From positions 124,001 to 188,000 of the forward strand of contig NZ_JBMOXA010000006.1 in NCBI RefSeq assembly GCF_049316285.1: a DNA stretch of 64,000 nt. The letters are read 5' to 3'. This DNA is from Rhodoferax_B sp049316285 (lineage in GTDB: Bacteria; Pseudomonadota; Gammaproteobacteria; Burkholderiales; Burkholderiaceae_C). The translations under genes and the position numbers were made by a program. Below the pieces are notes generated by a model. The model worked only from the letters and a program-made list of their open reading frames with translations, was not told the origin of the DNA and made no database searches. Below, piece by piece: positions 34,858 to 44,380 of this stretch; position 1 is the first letter of the stretch, and every line of letters begins with the position of its first letter.

Positions 34858-36327
34858 CTAGGCCGCCTGTGCCGCCCCGCGCCGCACAAAGCGCCCAGCG
34901 CGCTGCCCGGTCGCGCGCTGCTCTGCGGTGTAGCTCAACACGCCGTTGACCCACACCTTCTCTATGCCCGCACTGAACTGCTTTGGCGACTCGAAGGTGG
35001 CCTTGTCTTGCACGACTTCGGGGTCGAACACCACCACGTCGGCCATGAAACCGGCGCGCAGCACACCACGCTCGCCCATGCGAAAACGCCGGGCCGACAT
35101 GCCGGTCATCTTGTGCACCGCCTGTTCCAGGCGCAGCAAACCCTTTTCGCGCCAATAGCTGGCCAACACACGCGGGAACGCGCCCCACAGGCGTGGGTGC
35201 GGGCGCTCGTCGTGCGGCAGGCCGTCGGAGCCTATCATCGACAAGGGATGCGACACCACGCGGTCCACGTCGTCTTCGCGCATCTGGAAGTAACAGGCAC
35301 CGCCGGGCTTGAGGCGCAGCGCCGCTTCCTGCTGCGTCACGCCCCATTCCTTGGCGATGTCGGCGAGGTAACGGCCGCCCATTTCGGGGTGCGGCTGGCT
35401 GCCGGTGATCAGGATGTCGATGATGCCGTCAACCAGGTCTTCACGCAGCACGGTCGAGCCCGCGGTATAGGGGTAGACGTCCATCGCGATCTCCTGGCCC
35501 TTGGCCATCTCTTCGATCAGCGGCAGCGTCTCCTTGGTGCGGCCCCAGTTGGCCGGGCCAGCGCATTTATGGTGCGACAACACCAGCGGCAGGCCCGACT
35601 GTTTGGCCGTGGCCGCAGCCTCTTGCAGCGCGGGCAAGATGCCCGCCAGTTCGTCGCGGATATGAGTGGCGTAGACGCCGCCGTTGCGCGCGGCCACCGT
35701 TGCCACGGACACCAGCTCGGGCATGTCGGCGGCATAAGCCTCGGCGTAGAAGATGCCGGACGACAAACCGAGTGCGCCCGCGTCCATCGCCTCCTGCATG
35801 TCCGCGGCCATCGCATCGCGTTCGGCCTGGGTGGCTGCATGGCGCAAGTCACTGATGTGGCGCATGCGCAGCGCGGTGTGGCCCATGAGGGCGGCCACAT
35901 TGACAGCGGGTGTGGCGGCATCGACCGACTGTGCGTACTCGGCCATGCTGGCATGGCGGAACTGCAGACGGCCCAGCAGCGACAGCGGTGCGGCCGGCAC
36001 CTCGGTCACCACCGGCGCCAGCGAGATGCCGCAGTTGCCCACGATCACCGTGGTCACGCCTTGCGACAGCTTGGGCAGCATGCCCGGGTCGTCCAGCACC
36101 GCGGCGTCGTCGTGGGTATGCACGTCGATAAAGCCTGGGGCGACCACGCGGCCGGTGCAGTCTATGCTTTCCACCGGGCCGTAAGCATCCAGGGTGGCGG
36201 CGTCGATTTCACCGGTCTTGGCCAGCGCCACAATGCGCTCGCCAGCCAACAAGATGTCGCCCTGCCAACGCGGGCTATCGGTGCCGTCAACGATCCAGCC
36301 ATTCTTCAGAAGGGTTGCTTTGCTCAT
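34858..36327 (-). CDS. N-acyl-D-amino-acid deacylase (D-aminoacylase)
   Basis: Amidohydrolase of 489 residues that frees D-amino acids from N-acyl or possibly N-carbamoyl forms. Metal and active-site residues expected in the Alcaligenes D-aminoacylase are visible: FIDVHTHDD (HxH), the Cys in VGNCGISLAP, His in YATHIRDE and LVLSHHKC, and the catalytic Asp in MIGSDGLPHD. The N-terminal beta-sandwich resumes at the C-terminus (VVVFDPEVVQD). It lies 16 bases after the RpiR gene in a shared operon. Confidence 0.92.
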   Translation of the reverse strand: MSKATLLKNGWIVDGTDSPRWQGDILLAGERIVALAKTGEIDAATLDAYGPVESIDCTGRVVAPGFIDVHTHDDAAVLDDPGMLPKLSQGVTTVIVGNCGISLAPVVTEVPAAPLSLLGRLQFRHASMAEYAQSVDAATPAVNVAALMGHTALRMRHISDLRHAATQAERDAMAADMQEAMDAGALGLSSGIFYAEAYAADMPELVSVATVAARNGGVYATHIRDELAGILPALQEAAATAKQSGLPLVLSHHKCAGPANWGRTKETLPLIEEMAKGQEIAMDVYPYTAGSTVLREDLVDGIIDILITGSQPHPEMGGRYLADIAKEWGVTQQEAALRLKPGGACYFQMREDDVDRVVSHPLSMIGSDGLPHDERPHPRLWGAFPRVLASYWREKGLLRLEQAVHKMTGMSARRFRMGERGVLRAGFMADVVVFDPEVVQDKATFESPKQFSAGIEKVWVNGVLSYTAEQRATGQRAGRFVRRGAAQAA

Positions 36328-36343
36328 GGTTTAGCTTTCATTT

Positions 36344-37237
36344 CTAGGATTCGGTGTTGCCGGAGAACTCGGCACTGTCGAACCCATGCTTGTGCAGCAG
36401 TTGTTTGAATTGCTGCAGGCCGCGTGTGGCCACGGGCCCGAGCTTTTGCGCCAGGCGCACCATCAAAATTTCAATCACCACCAGATGCGCCAGATAAGCC
36501 TCTGTGCCCACACGCATCACCGCGTCCTGGGGCACCGAGACCGCCAGCACCAGATCGGCCACTTCGGCCAGCGGGGTATCGGGTTGCGTCAAGGCCACCA
36601 CCGTGGCGCCCTGCGAGCGCGCAAAACGTGCGGCCTCCACCGTGTAGGGCATGCGCCCCACATGCGAGATGACAAAGGCCACACCGTCCGGCCCCAGGGT
36701 ATTGGCCGACACCAGTTGCTGGTGTGCATCAAAAATGGCATTGGCCGTGCAGCCCAAACGGAACAAGCGGCTTTGCAGCTCGCTGGCCATGAAGGTCGAT
36801 GCTGCACCAACCGAATAACAATCGATGCGCCGCGCCGCGGCCAGCTTGTCGGCCACTTTGTCTAGCACCGCGTGGTCTATGCGCCGCCCCAGATCGGTCA
36901 GCGACGACACCGCCGCATGCACGATCTTGTTCGACACGTCGCTCGCGCTGTCTTCGGCCAACACGCTGCGGTGCAGGTAAGAGCCCGAGACCGCCAGATC
37001 CTGCGCCAGGGCCAGCATGAACTCGCGCACCGAGTCGTAGCCGAAGCTGCGGCAGGTGCGCACGATGGTGGGCATGGACACACCGGCTTGCTGCGCGAGT
37101 TGCTCCACCGTGGCCACCACGGCCGCGCGCGGGTCGTCCAGCACGATGCGCACCACATTGCGCTGCGCTTCGGGCAAGGCGGGTTGGCGTTCGCGCAACT
37201 GCTGCAACAGGCTGGAGGTCGTTGGTAATGCGGACAT
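36344..37237 (-). CDS. MurR/RpiR family transcriptional regulator
   Basis: Regulator of 297 residues with an N-terminal HTH_6 domain (AQQAGVSMPTIVRTCRSFGYDS) and a C-terminal SIS domain (IDCYSVGAASTFMASELQSR), which in this family binds phosphosugars or amino-sugar ligands. It lies inside the D-amino-acid cluster between the D-serine dehydratase-like and deacylase genes, so it probably controls the cluster. Two TGTAAT-N3-ATTACA-like dyads at the divergent promoter 7 kb upstream match the HexR-type recognition pattern of RpiR proteins (inference). Confidence 0.9.
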   Translation of the reverse strand: MSALPTTSSLLQQLRERQPALPEAQRNVVRIVLDDPRAAVVATVEQLAQQAGVSMPTIVRTCRSFGYDSVREFMLALAQDLAVSGSYLHRSVLAEDSASDVSNKIVHAAVSSLTDLGRRIDHAVLDKVADKLAAARRIDCYSVGAASTFMASELQSRLFRLGCTANAIFDAHQQLVSANTLGPDGVAFVISHVGRMPYTVEAARFARSQGATVVALTQPDTPLAEVADLVLAVSVPQDAVMRVGTEAYLAHLVVIEILMVRLAQKLGPVATRGLQQFKQLLHKHGFDSAEFSGNTES

Positions 37238-37291
37238 GTTGGTGCCGGGTTGGTTGTGCTGAGGCGTGCCGAAATCGTGCTGTCTTGGTTT

Positions 37292-38563
37292 CTAGAAGTG
37301 TGTGCTGATCGCGCCCGAAACCGACCAGTCGTCTTCGATCAGCGGCAGCCAGCGCCACTTGTCGAACGTGGTGCAGGGATGCGAAATACCCAGGGCCACA
37401 CGGTCACCTACCGCTGGCACGGTGCCGGCAGGGTCGAAGCGCAGGTAGGCGTGTTGGTCGTTCAGCGCGCTGATGGTCCAGCCCGCAGGCGCGTCAACGG
37501 CTTCGCGTGTGCCACGGCGGGCCAGGCGCACCGGCATGGGCATTTCCAGGTCGTAAGACACATCGCGGCGGCCGCAGGTCAGCAGCGCCAGGCCAGGCTC
37601 GGGCACAGACTGCACCATGGCCCACACTTCTAGCGCGGGGCGCAGCGAGCTGTCCAGCCCTTCGCGCTGCTCCAGCACCTTCAGAAAACGCGCGTAGTTG
37701 CCATGGTCGTGGGTGATGTAGCAACCCGAGCGCAACACACCACGCACCGGGCGCGACAAGCCCCGGGTGCGCAGCAGCGGCACCACCAGGTCAAATACGG
37801 CCGAGCCACCGGCGGTGAGCAGAATTTCAGGGTCGGCAAACAGGCCACGGGTGTCGCACTCGCGCGCCACGTCGGTCACGCGGCGAACCAGCGCAGTCAC
37901 TTCACGCGCATCGTGTTCACTTTCGCATCGCGCCACGCCACCTTCGTAACATTCAATGCCACCCAACTGCGCAGCGGGCGACACCGAGATGGCCTTGGCC
38001 AGGGCCAAGGCTTCGTCCAGCGTGCGGCAGCCGGTGCGCTGGCCGGGCACACCCATCTCCAGCAGCACATCGAAACGCCCGGTCGCCTTGCGACGTACGG
38101 CCCAGTCTTCAATCAAGGCCAGTTGCGCCAACGAGTCGACCAGGAACCACACACGCAAACCGGGCGTTTGCTGCAGCAGATGCTGCAGGCTGTCCAGGTC
38201 GGCATCACACACCACCTGGTTGGCGATGATGGCGCGGCGTGCACCGGCCTGCACCCCCACGGCCAGTTGGAAGATGGTGGCAAACGTCAGGCCCCAGGCG
38301 CCGGCCGCCAACTGCTGCGCAAACAGCTCGGGCGACATGGTGGTTTTGCCGTGCGGTGCCAGGTCAATGCCTTTGCGCTGCACAAAGTCCTGCATCCAGG
38401 CCAGGTTATGCGCCAGCGCTGAGCTGCGCAGCGCCACCACCGGGTAGGCCAGGTCATCGGCCAGCAGGTTCCAGCCTTTGGCGGCGATGGTGTCAGAGGT
38501 GCAGGCCGCAGCGGCAAGTGGGAAGCTCTTGCTGTGGGCGTCTAAGGTGAAGGCTGTTGTCAT
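37292..38563 (-). CDS. D-serine dehydratase-like PLP enzyme (DSD1/alanine-racemase fold)
   Basis: Fold type III PLP enzyme of 423 residues related to eukaryotic-type D-serine dehydratase and D-threonine aldolase. The PLP lysine sits in LAPHGKTTMSPEL. The C-terminal domain carries LGISHPCTTFDKW, whose His-x-Cys pair is the zinc site in D-serine dehydratases. Products of such enzymes are pyruvate and ammonia by way of 2-aminoacrylate. Neighbours (D-aminoacylase, peptide transporter, divergent RidA) agree with D-amino-acid breakdown. D-threonine aldolase or a broader D-amino-acid deaminase activity is possible. Confidence 0.85.
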   Translation of the reverse strand: MTTAFTLDAHSKSFPLAAAACTSDTIAAKGWNLLADDLAYPVVALRSSALAHNLAWMQDFVQRKGIDLAPHGKTTMSPELFAQQLAAGAWGLTFATIFQLAVGVQAGARRAIIANQVVCDADLDSLQHLLQQTPGLRVWFLVDSLAQLALIEDWAVRRKATGRFDVLLEMGVPGQRTGCRTLDEALALAKAISVSPAAQLGGIECYEGGVARCESEHDAREVTALVRRVTDVARECDTRGLFADPEILLTAGGSAVFDLVVPLLRTRGLSRPVRGVLRSGCYITHDHGNYARFLKVLEQREGLDSSLRPALEVWAMVQSVPEPGLALLTCGRRDVSYDLEMPMPVRLARRGTREAVDAPAGWTISALNDQHAYLRFDPAGTVPAVGDRVALGISHPCTTFDKWRWLPLIEDDWSVSGAISTHF

Positions 38564-38589
38564 TTTTGGCTCACTTCTCGTTCACAAAT

Positions 38590-39594
38590 TCAGGTTTTCC
38601 AGCAGGCGTTCCAATGGCCAGTCGCCACTTCGCGCAAAGCCATGTCGGCACTGGCACAGCGCTCTTCGGCCATGGGGCAACGTGTGCGAAACACACAACC
38701 CGAGGGCGGATTCGCCGGGCTTGGCAGGTCGCCTTGCAGCAGCGGAATGTCGCGCCTTTGGGCCGGGTCCGGGATGGGCGCGGCGGCCAACAGCGCCCGC
38801 GTGTACGGGTGCTGCGGGCTGGCGTAGAGCGACTCGGTTGGGGCGATTTCCATCACCCGGCCCAGGTACAACACCACCACGCGGTCACACAGGTATTCGA
38901 CCACATCCAGGTCGTGCGAAATGAACAGCAGCGTCAAGCCCAGTTGTTCTTTCAGCTCCATCAACAGATTCACCACCTGCGCCTGAATCGACACGTCGAG
39001 CGCCGACAAAGGCTCGTCGGCGACGATGAACTTGGGCTCCACCGCCAGGGCACGTGCAATGCCTATGCGCTGGCGTTGGCCGCCCGAAAACTCATGCGGA
39101 AAACGCTCGGCGTGTTCGGGCCGCAAACCCACTTGCTGCAACAGCTCGTGGATGCGCGGCAGGCGCGCCTTGCCCTTGGCCAGGCCGTGTGTGTCCAGCG
39201 CCTCGGCCAGCACTTCGCGGATACGCATGCGCGGGTTCAAGCTGGCGTAGGGGTCCTGGAAGATGATCTGGATCTTCGAGCGCAGCGGCCGGTACTGGCC
39301 TTGCGACAAACCCGCCAGGTCCACGCCACCGGCCGTGTTTTCACCAAAATAACGCATCTCGCCACTGGTAGGGTCGACCAGGCGTGTGAGCAAGCGGCCA
39401 ATGGTGCTTTTGCCCGAGCCGGACTCGCCCACCAGGCCCAGGGTTTCGCCCTTGCGGATGGTGAAGCTCACATCGTCGACGGCGCGCACCGGGTGGGTGC
39501 CGCTGCCAAAGTATTTGCGCAGATGCTGGATCTGCAACAGCGGTTCGGCCTCCACTGCTGTGGGGGCCACGATTTGGTCCAAAACGGCGTTCAT
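38590..39594 (-). CDS. Dipeptide/oligopeptide ABC transporter ATP-binding protein (DppF/OppF type)
   Basis: Cytosolic ATPase of 334 residues. Walker A is GLVGESGSGKSTIG, the signature FSGGQRQRIGIARAL, and Walker B LIVADEPLSALD-like (KFIVADEPLSALDVS). The C-terminal OppC-type extension with Cys-rich CVFRTRCPMAEERC, found in Dpp/Opp ATPases, is present. The start at 39594 overlaps the stop of the preceding ATPase (ATGA). It is the last transporter gene and lies 26 bases before the D-serine dehydratase-like gene. Confidence 0.95.
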   Translation of the reverse strand: MNAVLDQIVAPTAVEAEPLLQIQHLRKYFGSGTHPVRAVDDVSFTIRKGETLGLVGESGSGKSTIGRLLTRLVDPTSGEMRYFGENTAGGVDLAGLSQGQYRPLRSKIQIIFQDPYASLNPRMRIREVLAEALDTHGLAKGKARLPRIHELLQQVGLRPEHAERFPHEFSGGQRQRIGIARALAVEPKFIVADEPLSALDVSIQAQVVNLLMELKEQLGLTLLFISHDLDVVEYLCDRVVVLYLGRVMEIAPTESLYASPQHPYTRALLAAAPIPDPAQRRDIPLLQGDLPSPANPPSGCVFRTRCPMAEERCASADMALREVATGHWNACWKT

Positions 39595-40661
39595 ACAGTG
39601 GCTTCCTCTCGGTGGATGCAGCGCACCATGCGCTGAGCGCCTACGGCTTCCAGCGCGGGCATGCGGGCTTCGCAGGTATTGGTTTTGCGATCGCAGCGCG
39701 GCGCATAGGCGCAGCCCGGTGGCGGCGCCAAGGGGCTGGACACCTGGCCGGGAATGGCCACCAGACGTGGGCGTTTGCCAGGGTGCGCTGCTTGCCCGGC
39801 CTCCTTGGCCGCTTCCATCTGGCGCTTGCGTGCCACGCCAGGCAGGCAAGCCAGCAGGCCACGTGTGTAAGGATGCTCGGGCCGTGCAAACAGGTCGTGC
39901 ACACGCGCCGACTCCACAATGCGCCCAGCGTACATCACCGCCACGGCATCGGCGTATTGCGCCACCACACCCAGGTTGTGTGTGACGAACAACATGCTCA
40001 TGCCAGTCTCTTTTTGCAGGCGGCCCATCAGCGCCAGAATCTGCGCCTGAATGGTCACGTCGAGTGCAGTGGTCGGCTCGTCGGCAATCAGCAGCGTGGG
40101 ATTGCAGGCCATGGCCAGCGCAATCATCACGCGTTGGCGCATGCCGCCGGAAAGCTGGTGCGGATACTCGTTGACGCGCTGTGCCGCGGCCGGGATCTCC
40201 ACCAACTGCAGCATGCGTTGCGCATGTGCATGCGCGGTGCGGCCGTCCATGCCCAGGTGCAGACGCGCCGATTCGGCGATCTGCTCACCCACGGTCAGTA
40301 CCGGGTTCAGGCTGGTCATGGGCTCCTGGAAGATCATCGCCAGCTCGTTGCCACGCAGCTTGCGTTTGGCGGGCTCGGCCATGGCCAGCAGGTCTACCCT
40401 TTGGCCATCGCGCTGCACAAACCAGGCTTGGCCGTCGACCTGGGCCTGCGAGGTTTTGGCATGCAGACCCATCAGCGTGAGGCTGGTGACCGACTTGCCG
40501 GAGCCCGACTCGCCCACCAGGGCCAGCGTTTCGCCGGGGTGGATGGCGAACGACACGTCGGCCACACTTTGGATGCGCCCGGCATCGGTGGCGAACGAGG
40601 TGGAGAGGCCCGTCACTTCCAGTCGGGCCATGTTCGTGGGGGTATTGTTGTTTTCGCTCAT
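39591..40661 (-). CDS. Dipeptide/oligopeptide ABC transporter ATP-binding protein (DppD/OppD type)
   Basis: Second ATPase of the importer, 356 residues. Walker A ALVGESGSGKSVTSL, the signature QLSGGMRQRVMIALAM and Walker B TLLIADEPTTALD are intact, and the C-terminal Cys-containing tail (GCAYAPRCDRKTNTCEARMP) marks the Opp/Dpp family. It overlaps the next ATPase by four bases and follows the DppC-type permease after seven. Confidence 0.95.
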   Translation of the reverse strand: MSENNNTPTNMARLEVTGLSTSFATDAGRIQSVADVSFAIHPGETLALVGESGSGKSVTSLTLMGLHAKTSQAQVDGQAWFVQRDGQRVDLLAMAEPAKRKLRGNELAMIFQEPMTSLNPVLTVGEQIAESARLHLGMDGRTAHAHAQRMLQLVEIPAAAQRVNEYPHQLSGGMRQRVMIALAMACNPTLLIADEPTTALDVTIQAQILALMGRLQKETGMSMLFVTHNLGVVAQYADAVAVMYAGRIVESARVHDLFARPEHPYTRGLLACLPGVARKRQMEAAKEAGQAAHPGKRPRLVAIPGQVSSPLAPPPGCAYAPRCDRKTNTCEARMPALEAVGAQRMVRCIHREEATV

Positions 40662-40668
40662 GGCAATC

Positions 40669-41529
40669 TCACACGGCTTTCTTCAACTTGGGGTCGAGCA
40701 AGTCGCGCACACCGTCACCGAGCATTTGCAAGGCCAGTGCGGTGATCACGATCGCCAGGCCCGGCGTCAAGATGGTCCAGAAGGCTTTGTCGGCATATTC
40801 CAGGCTGCCCGCAATCATCGTGCCCCAGGTTGGAATATCGGGTGGCACACCCACGCCAAGGAACGACAAACCGGCTTCGGCAAGAATGGCGTAGGCGAAG
40901 ATAAAGGTCACCTGCACCAGAATGGGCGACATCAAATTCGGCAGTATGTGTTTGAGCAAGATGCGTGGCGTGCGCACACCCAGCGCACGCGCCGCGTCGA
41001 CAAACAACAGCTCACGCAGCACCAGCGTGGCGGCGCGCACCACCCGCGCCACGCGTGGGGTGTAGACGATGACCAGCGCCAGCATCACGTTCCACAACGA
41101 CACGCCCAGAATCGACACCAGGGCAATGCCCAGCAGGATGTCGGGGAAGGACATCATGGCGTCGACGATACGCATCAGCGGCGCGTCCAGGCGACGGAAG
41201 AAGCCCGCAAAAATGCCCAGCAGCGTGCCCAGCAGCACCGCGCCACCGGCGGTGATGAAACCGATCAACAGCGAGTAACGTGCACCGTAGACGATGCGCA
41301 GCATCACGTCGCGGCCCAACTCATCGGTGCCGGCCCAATGCGTGATGGACGGCTCTTTGAGACGCTGGCTGATCTCCAGCGCGTTAGGGTCGGCGTCGGT
41401 CAGGAACGGGTAAACCACGGCCACACCCACCACCAACAGCAGCACGATGGCCGAGGCCAACACCACCTTGCGCGCGAACAGGCGGCGCAGCGTGACAAGG
41501 AAGCGACTCCAGCTAGAGGTCGGATTCAT
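40669..41529 (-). CDS. Dipeptide ABC transporter permease (DppC type)
   Basis: Inner-membrane permease of 286 residues with an N-terminal helix (VVLASAIVLLLVVGVAVVYPF) followed by five further helices. The LGTDELGRDVMLRIVYGAR-like segment (HWAGTDELGRDVMLRIVYGA) and the EAA loop EAGLSFLGVGVPPDIPTWG are diagnostic for DppC. Its ATG overlaps the stop of the DppB-type gene by four bases. Confidence 0.95.
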   Translation of the reverse strand: MNPTSSWSRFLVTLRRLFARKVVLASAIVLLLVVGVAVVYPFLTDADPNALEISQRLKEPSITHWAGTDELGRDVMLRIVYGARYSLLIGFITAGGAVLLGTLLGIFAGFFRRLDAPLMRIVDAMMSFPDILLGIALVSILGVSLWNVMLALVIVYTPRVARVVRAATLVLRELLFVDAARALGVRTPRILLKHILPNLMSPILVQVTFIFAYAILAEAGLSFLGVGVPPDIPTWGTMIAGSLEYADKAFWTILTPGLAIVITALALQMLGDGVRDLLDPKLKKAV

Positions 41530-42473
41530 TTGGACTCCAGACGGATACGGGGATCCACAAGGGTGTAGAGGAAATCGATCGCCAGGTTGATGAACACGTA
41601 GATCGCAGCAATCACCAACAACGTGCCCTGGATCACCGGGTAGTCACGGCGCAGCACCGCACGCACCACCAGGTTGCCCACGCCGGGCAGGTTGAACACG
41701 GTCTCGGTGACCACGGTGCCACCTATCATCAGCGCCAGGGTCAGCCCCAGCACGGTGACGATGGGCACCAGCGCGTTGCGCAGCACGTGTTTGATCATGA
41801 TCACGCGCTCGGGCAGGCCCTTGGCACGCGCCGTGCGCACATAGTCTTCACCCAGGATGTCGAGCATGGAAGCGCGTGTGAAACGGATGATCAGCGCCGA
41901 GTTCAGCAGGCCCAGCACCAGCGCTGGCAGCAGCAAGTGGTGCAGGCGGTCGGCAAAACCAGCCGTGGGGTCGCCATAACCCGAGGCCGGAAACCAGCCC
42001 AGCTTGACGGCGAACAACTGGATCAAGATCAGGCCGAGCCAGAAGCTGGGCACACTCGCCCCCAGCATGGCCACGCTGCTCACCGCCTGGTCGGCCGCAC
42101 TGCCGCGCCAGATGGCAGCCGCCATGCCCGAGGGAATGCCTATCAGCGCCGCAATCGCCACGGCAAACAGCGCCAGGAACAGCGTAGGTTCGGCACGCTC
42201 CATCAAAGCCTGTGCCACCGGGCGCTGCAAGAACAGCGACTGGCCCAGATTGCCCTGCAGCAACTCGCCCACCCACAACGCAAACTGCGTGGGCAGTGGT
42301 TTGTCCAAGCCGTATTGGGTGCGTGCGTGGGCAATGTCTTCGGCCGTGGCCTGGTCGCCCAGCAATAGCGCCACCGGGTCGCCCGACGCAAGGCGCGTCA
42401 ACGCGAACACCAGCACCGCAACCAAGGCGAGCACCACCACAGCCCCGCCCAGGCGTTTCAATAAAAAGTGCAT
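41526..42473 (-). CDS. Dipeptide ABC transporter permease (DppB type)
   Basis: Inner-membrane permease of 315 residues with six helices. The N-terminus LKRLGGAVVVLALVAVLVFAL and the conserved RASMLDILGEDYVRTARAKG (the EAA-type loop) together with VVTETVFNLPGVGNLVVRAV identify DppB. It follows the binding-protein gene after a 187-base gap that holds a hairpin and a dispersed repeat, so its level may be set separately from that of the receptor. Confidence 0.95.
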   Translation of the reverse strand: MHFLLKRLGGAVVVLALVAVLVFALTRLASGDPVALLLGDQATAEDIAHARTQYGLDKPLPTQFALWVGELLQGNLGQSLFLQRPVAQALMERAEPTLFLALFAVAIAALIGIPSGMAAAIWRGSAADQAVSSVAMLGASVPSFWLGLILIQLFAVKLGWFPASGYGDPTAGFADRLHHLLLPALVLGLLNSALIIRFTRASMLDILGEDYVRTARAKGLPERVIMIKHVLRNALVPIVTVLGLTLALMIGGTVVTETVFNLPGVGNLVVRAVLRRDYPVIQGTLLVIAAIYVFINLAIDFLYTLVDPRIRLESK

Positions 42474-42534
42474 GATTTAGTTCTCCAACGTCTGCATTTG
42501 CCCGCTGGGCAGTATGGTCCCATCAAAGGGCGAA

Positions 42535-42558
42535 CAGGGATGCCCAAAGCATCCCCTG
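42535..42558. terminator. Hairpin between the DppA- and DppB-type genes
   Basis: CAGGGATGC (42535-42543) pairs with GCATCCC-c-TG (42549-42558) around CCAAA, with one bulge. No T-run follows. It may lower read-through from the receptor gene into the permease genes, a common way to make more receptor than permease. Confidence 0.45.
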
Positions 42559-42570
42559 CCCCCTAGGGAA

Positions 42571-42659
42571 ACTCCACGGAACTGGCTTTGCCAGGCCGTA
42601 GGAGTTGCCCCCTGCAAGGGGGTGGGCGGCTACACGAAGCGAGCAACCTGGGGGTGAGC
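42571..42659 (-). repeat. Structured intergenic repeat, copy B
   Basis: Begins one base after the stop of the DppA-type gene and runs in the same direction as that gene. It shares CACCCCCAGGTTGC, the hairpin CCCCC-TTGCA-GGGGG and the terminal stem with copy A at 28388-28474. Here the terminal stem is AACTCC-t-ACGG-c-CTGGC / GCCAG-tt-CCGT-GGAGTT: several bases differ from copy A on both sides of the stem, so pairing is kept. Confidence 0.8.
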
Positions 42660-42660
42660 C

Positions 42661-44295
42661 TTATTTCGCCAGGCTGGTATTCCAGAAGAACGGCCAGATC
42701 GCTGGCGTGTAGCCTTGCAGCTTGGCCGAACGCGCCGACAAGGCGTTGAACTTGCCGACTTCGACAAACGGCACTTCGTCGTACACCGTCTGCTGCACCT
42801 GGCCCCACAAGGCGCCGCGCTTGGCGATGTTGGTTTCCTGGTTGAAGGCTTGCAGTGTGCTCTTCTTGGCAGCGGAATCCCACCAGCCAGGCGCACCGTC
42901 ACCCAGTTGTGGCGGCGACAGCATGGGCTCGGGGAACAGGCCGGAATGGGTGAAGTACACGTCCCATAGCTTAGAGTCGTTGCGGCGCTGCACCAGCGTG
43001 GCCCAATCGACCACCTGCAGATCGGTCTTGAAACCGGCCTTCTTCAACTGCTCGGACATCACCAGCGCCATGTTGTAGTGGAACTCATACTGGCGGCTGG
43101 CCATGATGCGCACCGGCTGGCCGTTGTAGCCAGCCTTGGCGGCTTGCTCCTTGGCCACAGCCGGGTTGCGCTCGTTGTAGAGCTTGCCACCGGCTTCAGA
43201 GTAATAAGGCGTGCCCTTGGGGAAGAAGTTGGGCTCGACCACGAAGAAGCGGTTGTCGCCAAAACCGGCGGCCAGCATTTCGCCCGCACCCATGGCGGTC
43301 TGCACGGCCTTGCGCATGGGCTGCTGGGCCAACACACCTTCCTTGGTGTTGAACACGATGTAGGGGAAACCAAAGTTCTTGGTCACGATGGGCACTACGC
43401 CAGGTGCACCCTTTTCAACGCGGCCAATGGCCTCCACGGGCAGCAGGTCAGCGTATTGGAACTGGCCCGACAGCGCACCTTCGACGCGCGTGTTGGCGCT
43501 GGGCACGGGCACAAAACGCAACTCATCCAGCAGCGCTTCGCGGCGGCCGGCGTAGCCGCTGGGGGCTTCCTTGCGGCTGCTGTATTCGTCGAAACGCGTC
43601 AGCACGGTGAACTGGTCGGGGCGGCGCTCCTTAAACTTGTAGGGGCCGGTGCCGATGAATTCCTTGAGTTGCGGCGCAATGCTTTCCTTGGCCATGATGG
43701 CGGCCATGCCGCTAGGCAGGGCCAACTGGGCCAATAGCGGTGCGTAAGGCGCCTTGAGCTTCAGTTCCACACTCAGCGGCCCCTTGGCAGTGATGGAGGC
43801 CAACTCTTTGCCAACAGCCTTGCCACGTGGAGACAACTCCATCCAGCGCTGCAGCGAGGCCACCACGTCCTCGGCGTTCAGGTCGCGGCCGTTGTGCAGC
43901 TTCACACCCTTGCGCAGCGGGATGGTATAGGTCAGGCCGTCCTTGCTCACCGTGGGGGCAGCCTCGGCCAGCATGGGGGCGACGTTCCAGTTGCCATCAA
44001 AGGTGTAGAGCGTCTCGTAGACGTGCTGCATGATGGTGCCCACCAGATCGGCGGTGCTGACCATAGGGTCCAGACCCTGGGGTTCACCCACCATGGCTAG
44101 ATTGGCTGCGCCACCCTTGGCTGGAGCCTGGGCCCAGGCGGCGCCAGACACCATGCAGCCCACGGCGGCGGCCAATGCCACGGCGCTGATGAAGCTGCGG
44201 CGTGCAGTCTTGTGTTGCTGCGCAGTGGTGCGTGCAAGGGCGCTGACTTGAGCAGCTTCAGAAATTTGCACCAGATTGAGTTCAGAAGTTTGCAT
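42661..44295 (-). CDS. Peptide ABC transporter substrate-binding protein (DppA/OppA type)
   Basis: Periplasmic class C binding protein (SBP_bac_5) of about 544 residues. A long N-terminal region of about 30 residues precedes a Tat-like signal (ARRSFISAVALAAAVGCMVSGAAWA). The mature part has GEPQGLDPMVSTADLVGTIMQHVYETL and LRKGVKLHNGRDLNAEDVVASLQRW, typical of the family. The start at 44295 has GAGG six bases upstream. It heads the minus-strand transporter operon; its cargo may be D-amino-acid-containing peptides or N-acyl amino acids, judged from the enzymes behind it (inference). Confidence 0.92.
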   Translation of the reverse strand: MQTSELNLVQISEAAQVSALARTTAQQHKTARRSFISAVALAAAVGCMVSGAAWAQAPAKGGAANLAMVGEPQGLDPMVSTADLVGTIMQHVYETLYTFDGNWNVAPMLAEAAPTVSKDGLTYTIPLRKGVKLHNGRDLNAEDVVASLQRWMELSPRGKAVGKELASITAKGPLSVELKLKAPYAPLLAQLALPSGMAAIMAKESIAPQLKEFIGTGPYKFKERRPDQFTVLTRFDEYSSRKEAPSGYAGRREALLDELRFVPVPSANTRVEGALSGQFQYADLLPVEAIGRVEKGAPGVVPIVTKNFGFPYIVFNTKEGVLAQQPMRKAVQTAMGAGEMLAAGFGDNRFFVVEPNFFPKGTPYYSEAGGKLYNERNPAVAKEQAAKAGYNGQPVRIMASRQYEFHYNMALVMSEQLKKAGFKTDLQVVDWATLVQRRNDSKLWDVYFTHSGLFPEPMLSPPQLGDGAPGWWDSAAKKSTLQAFNQETNIAKRGALWGQVQQTVYDEVPFVEVGKFNALSARSAKLQGYTPAIWPFFWNTSLAK

Positions 44296-44308
44296 CGTGG
44301 GCCTCAAA

Positions 44309-44321
44309 GTAATAGGATTAC
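44309..44321. promoter_or_regulatory. Dyad operator O1 in the dppA-ridA divergent region
   Basis: GTAATAGGATTAC is a perfect inverted repeat (5-3-5) just upstream of the ribosome-binding site of the receptor gene. It is the same type as the dyad at 44382-44394 and similar to the TGTAAT-N3-ATTACA sites of HexR, an RpiR-family regulator. Confidence 0.55.
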
Positions 44322-44380
44322 AACCAAAAGCACTATTCATGCCAAAAAACATGCACCAATGGCTTTAATCCCTCGATGCA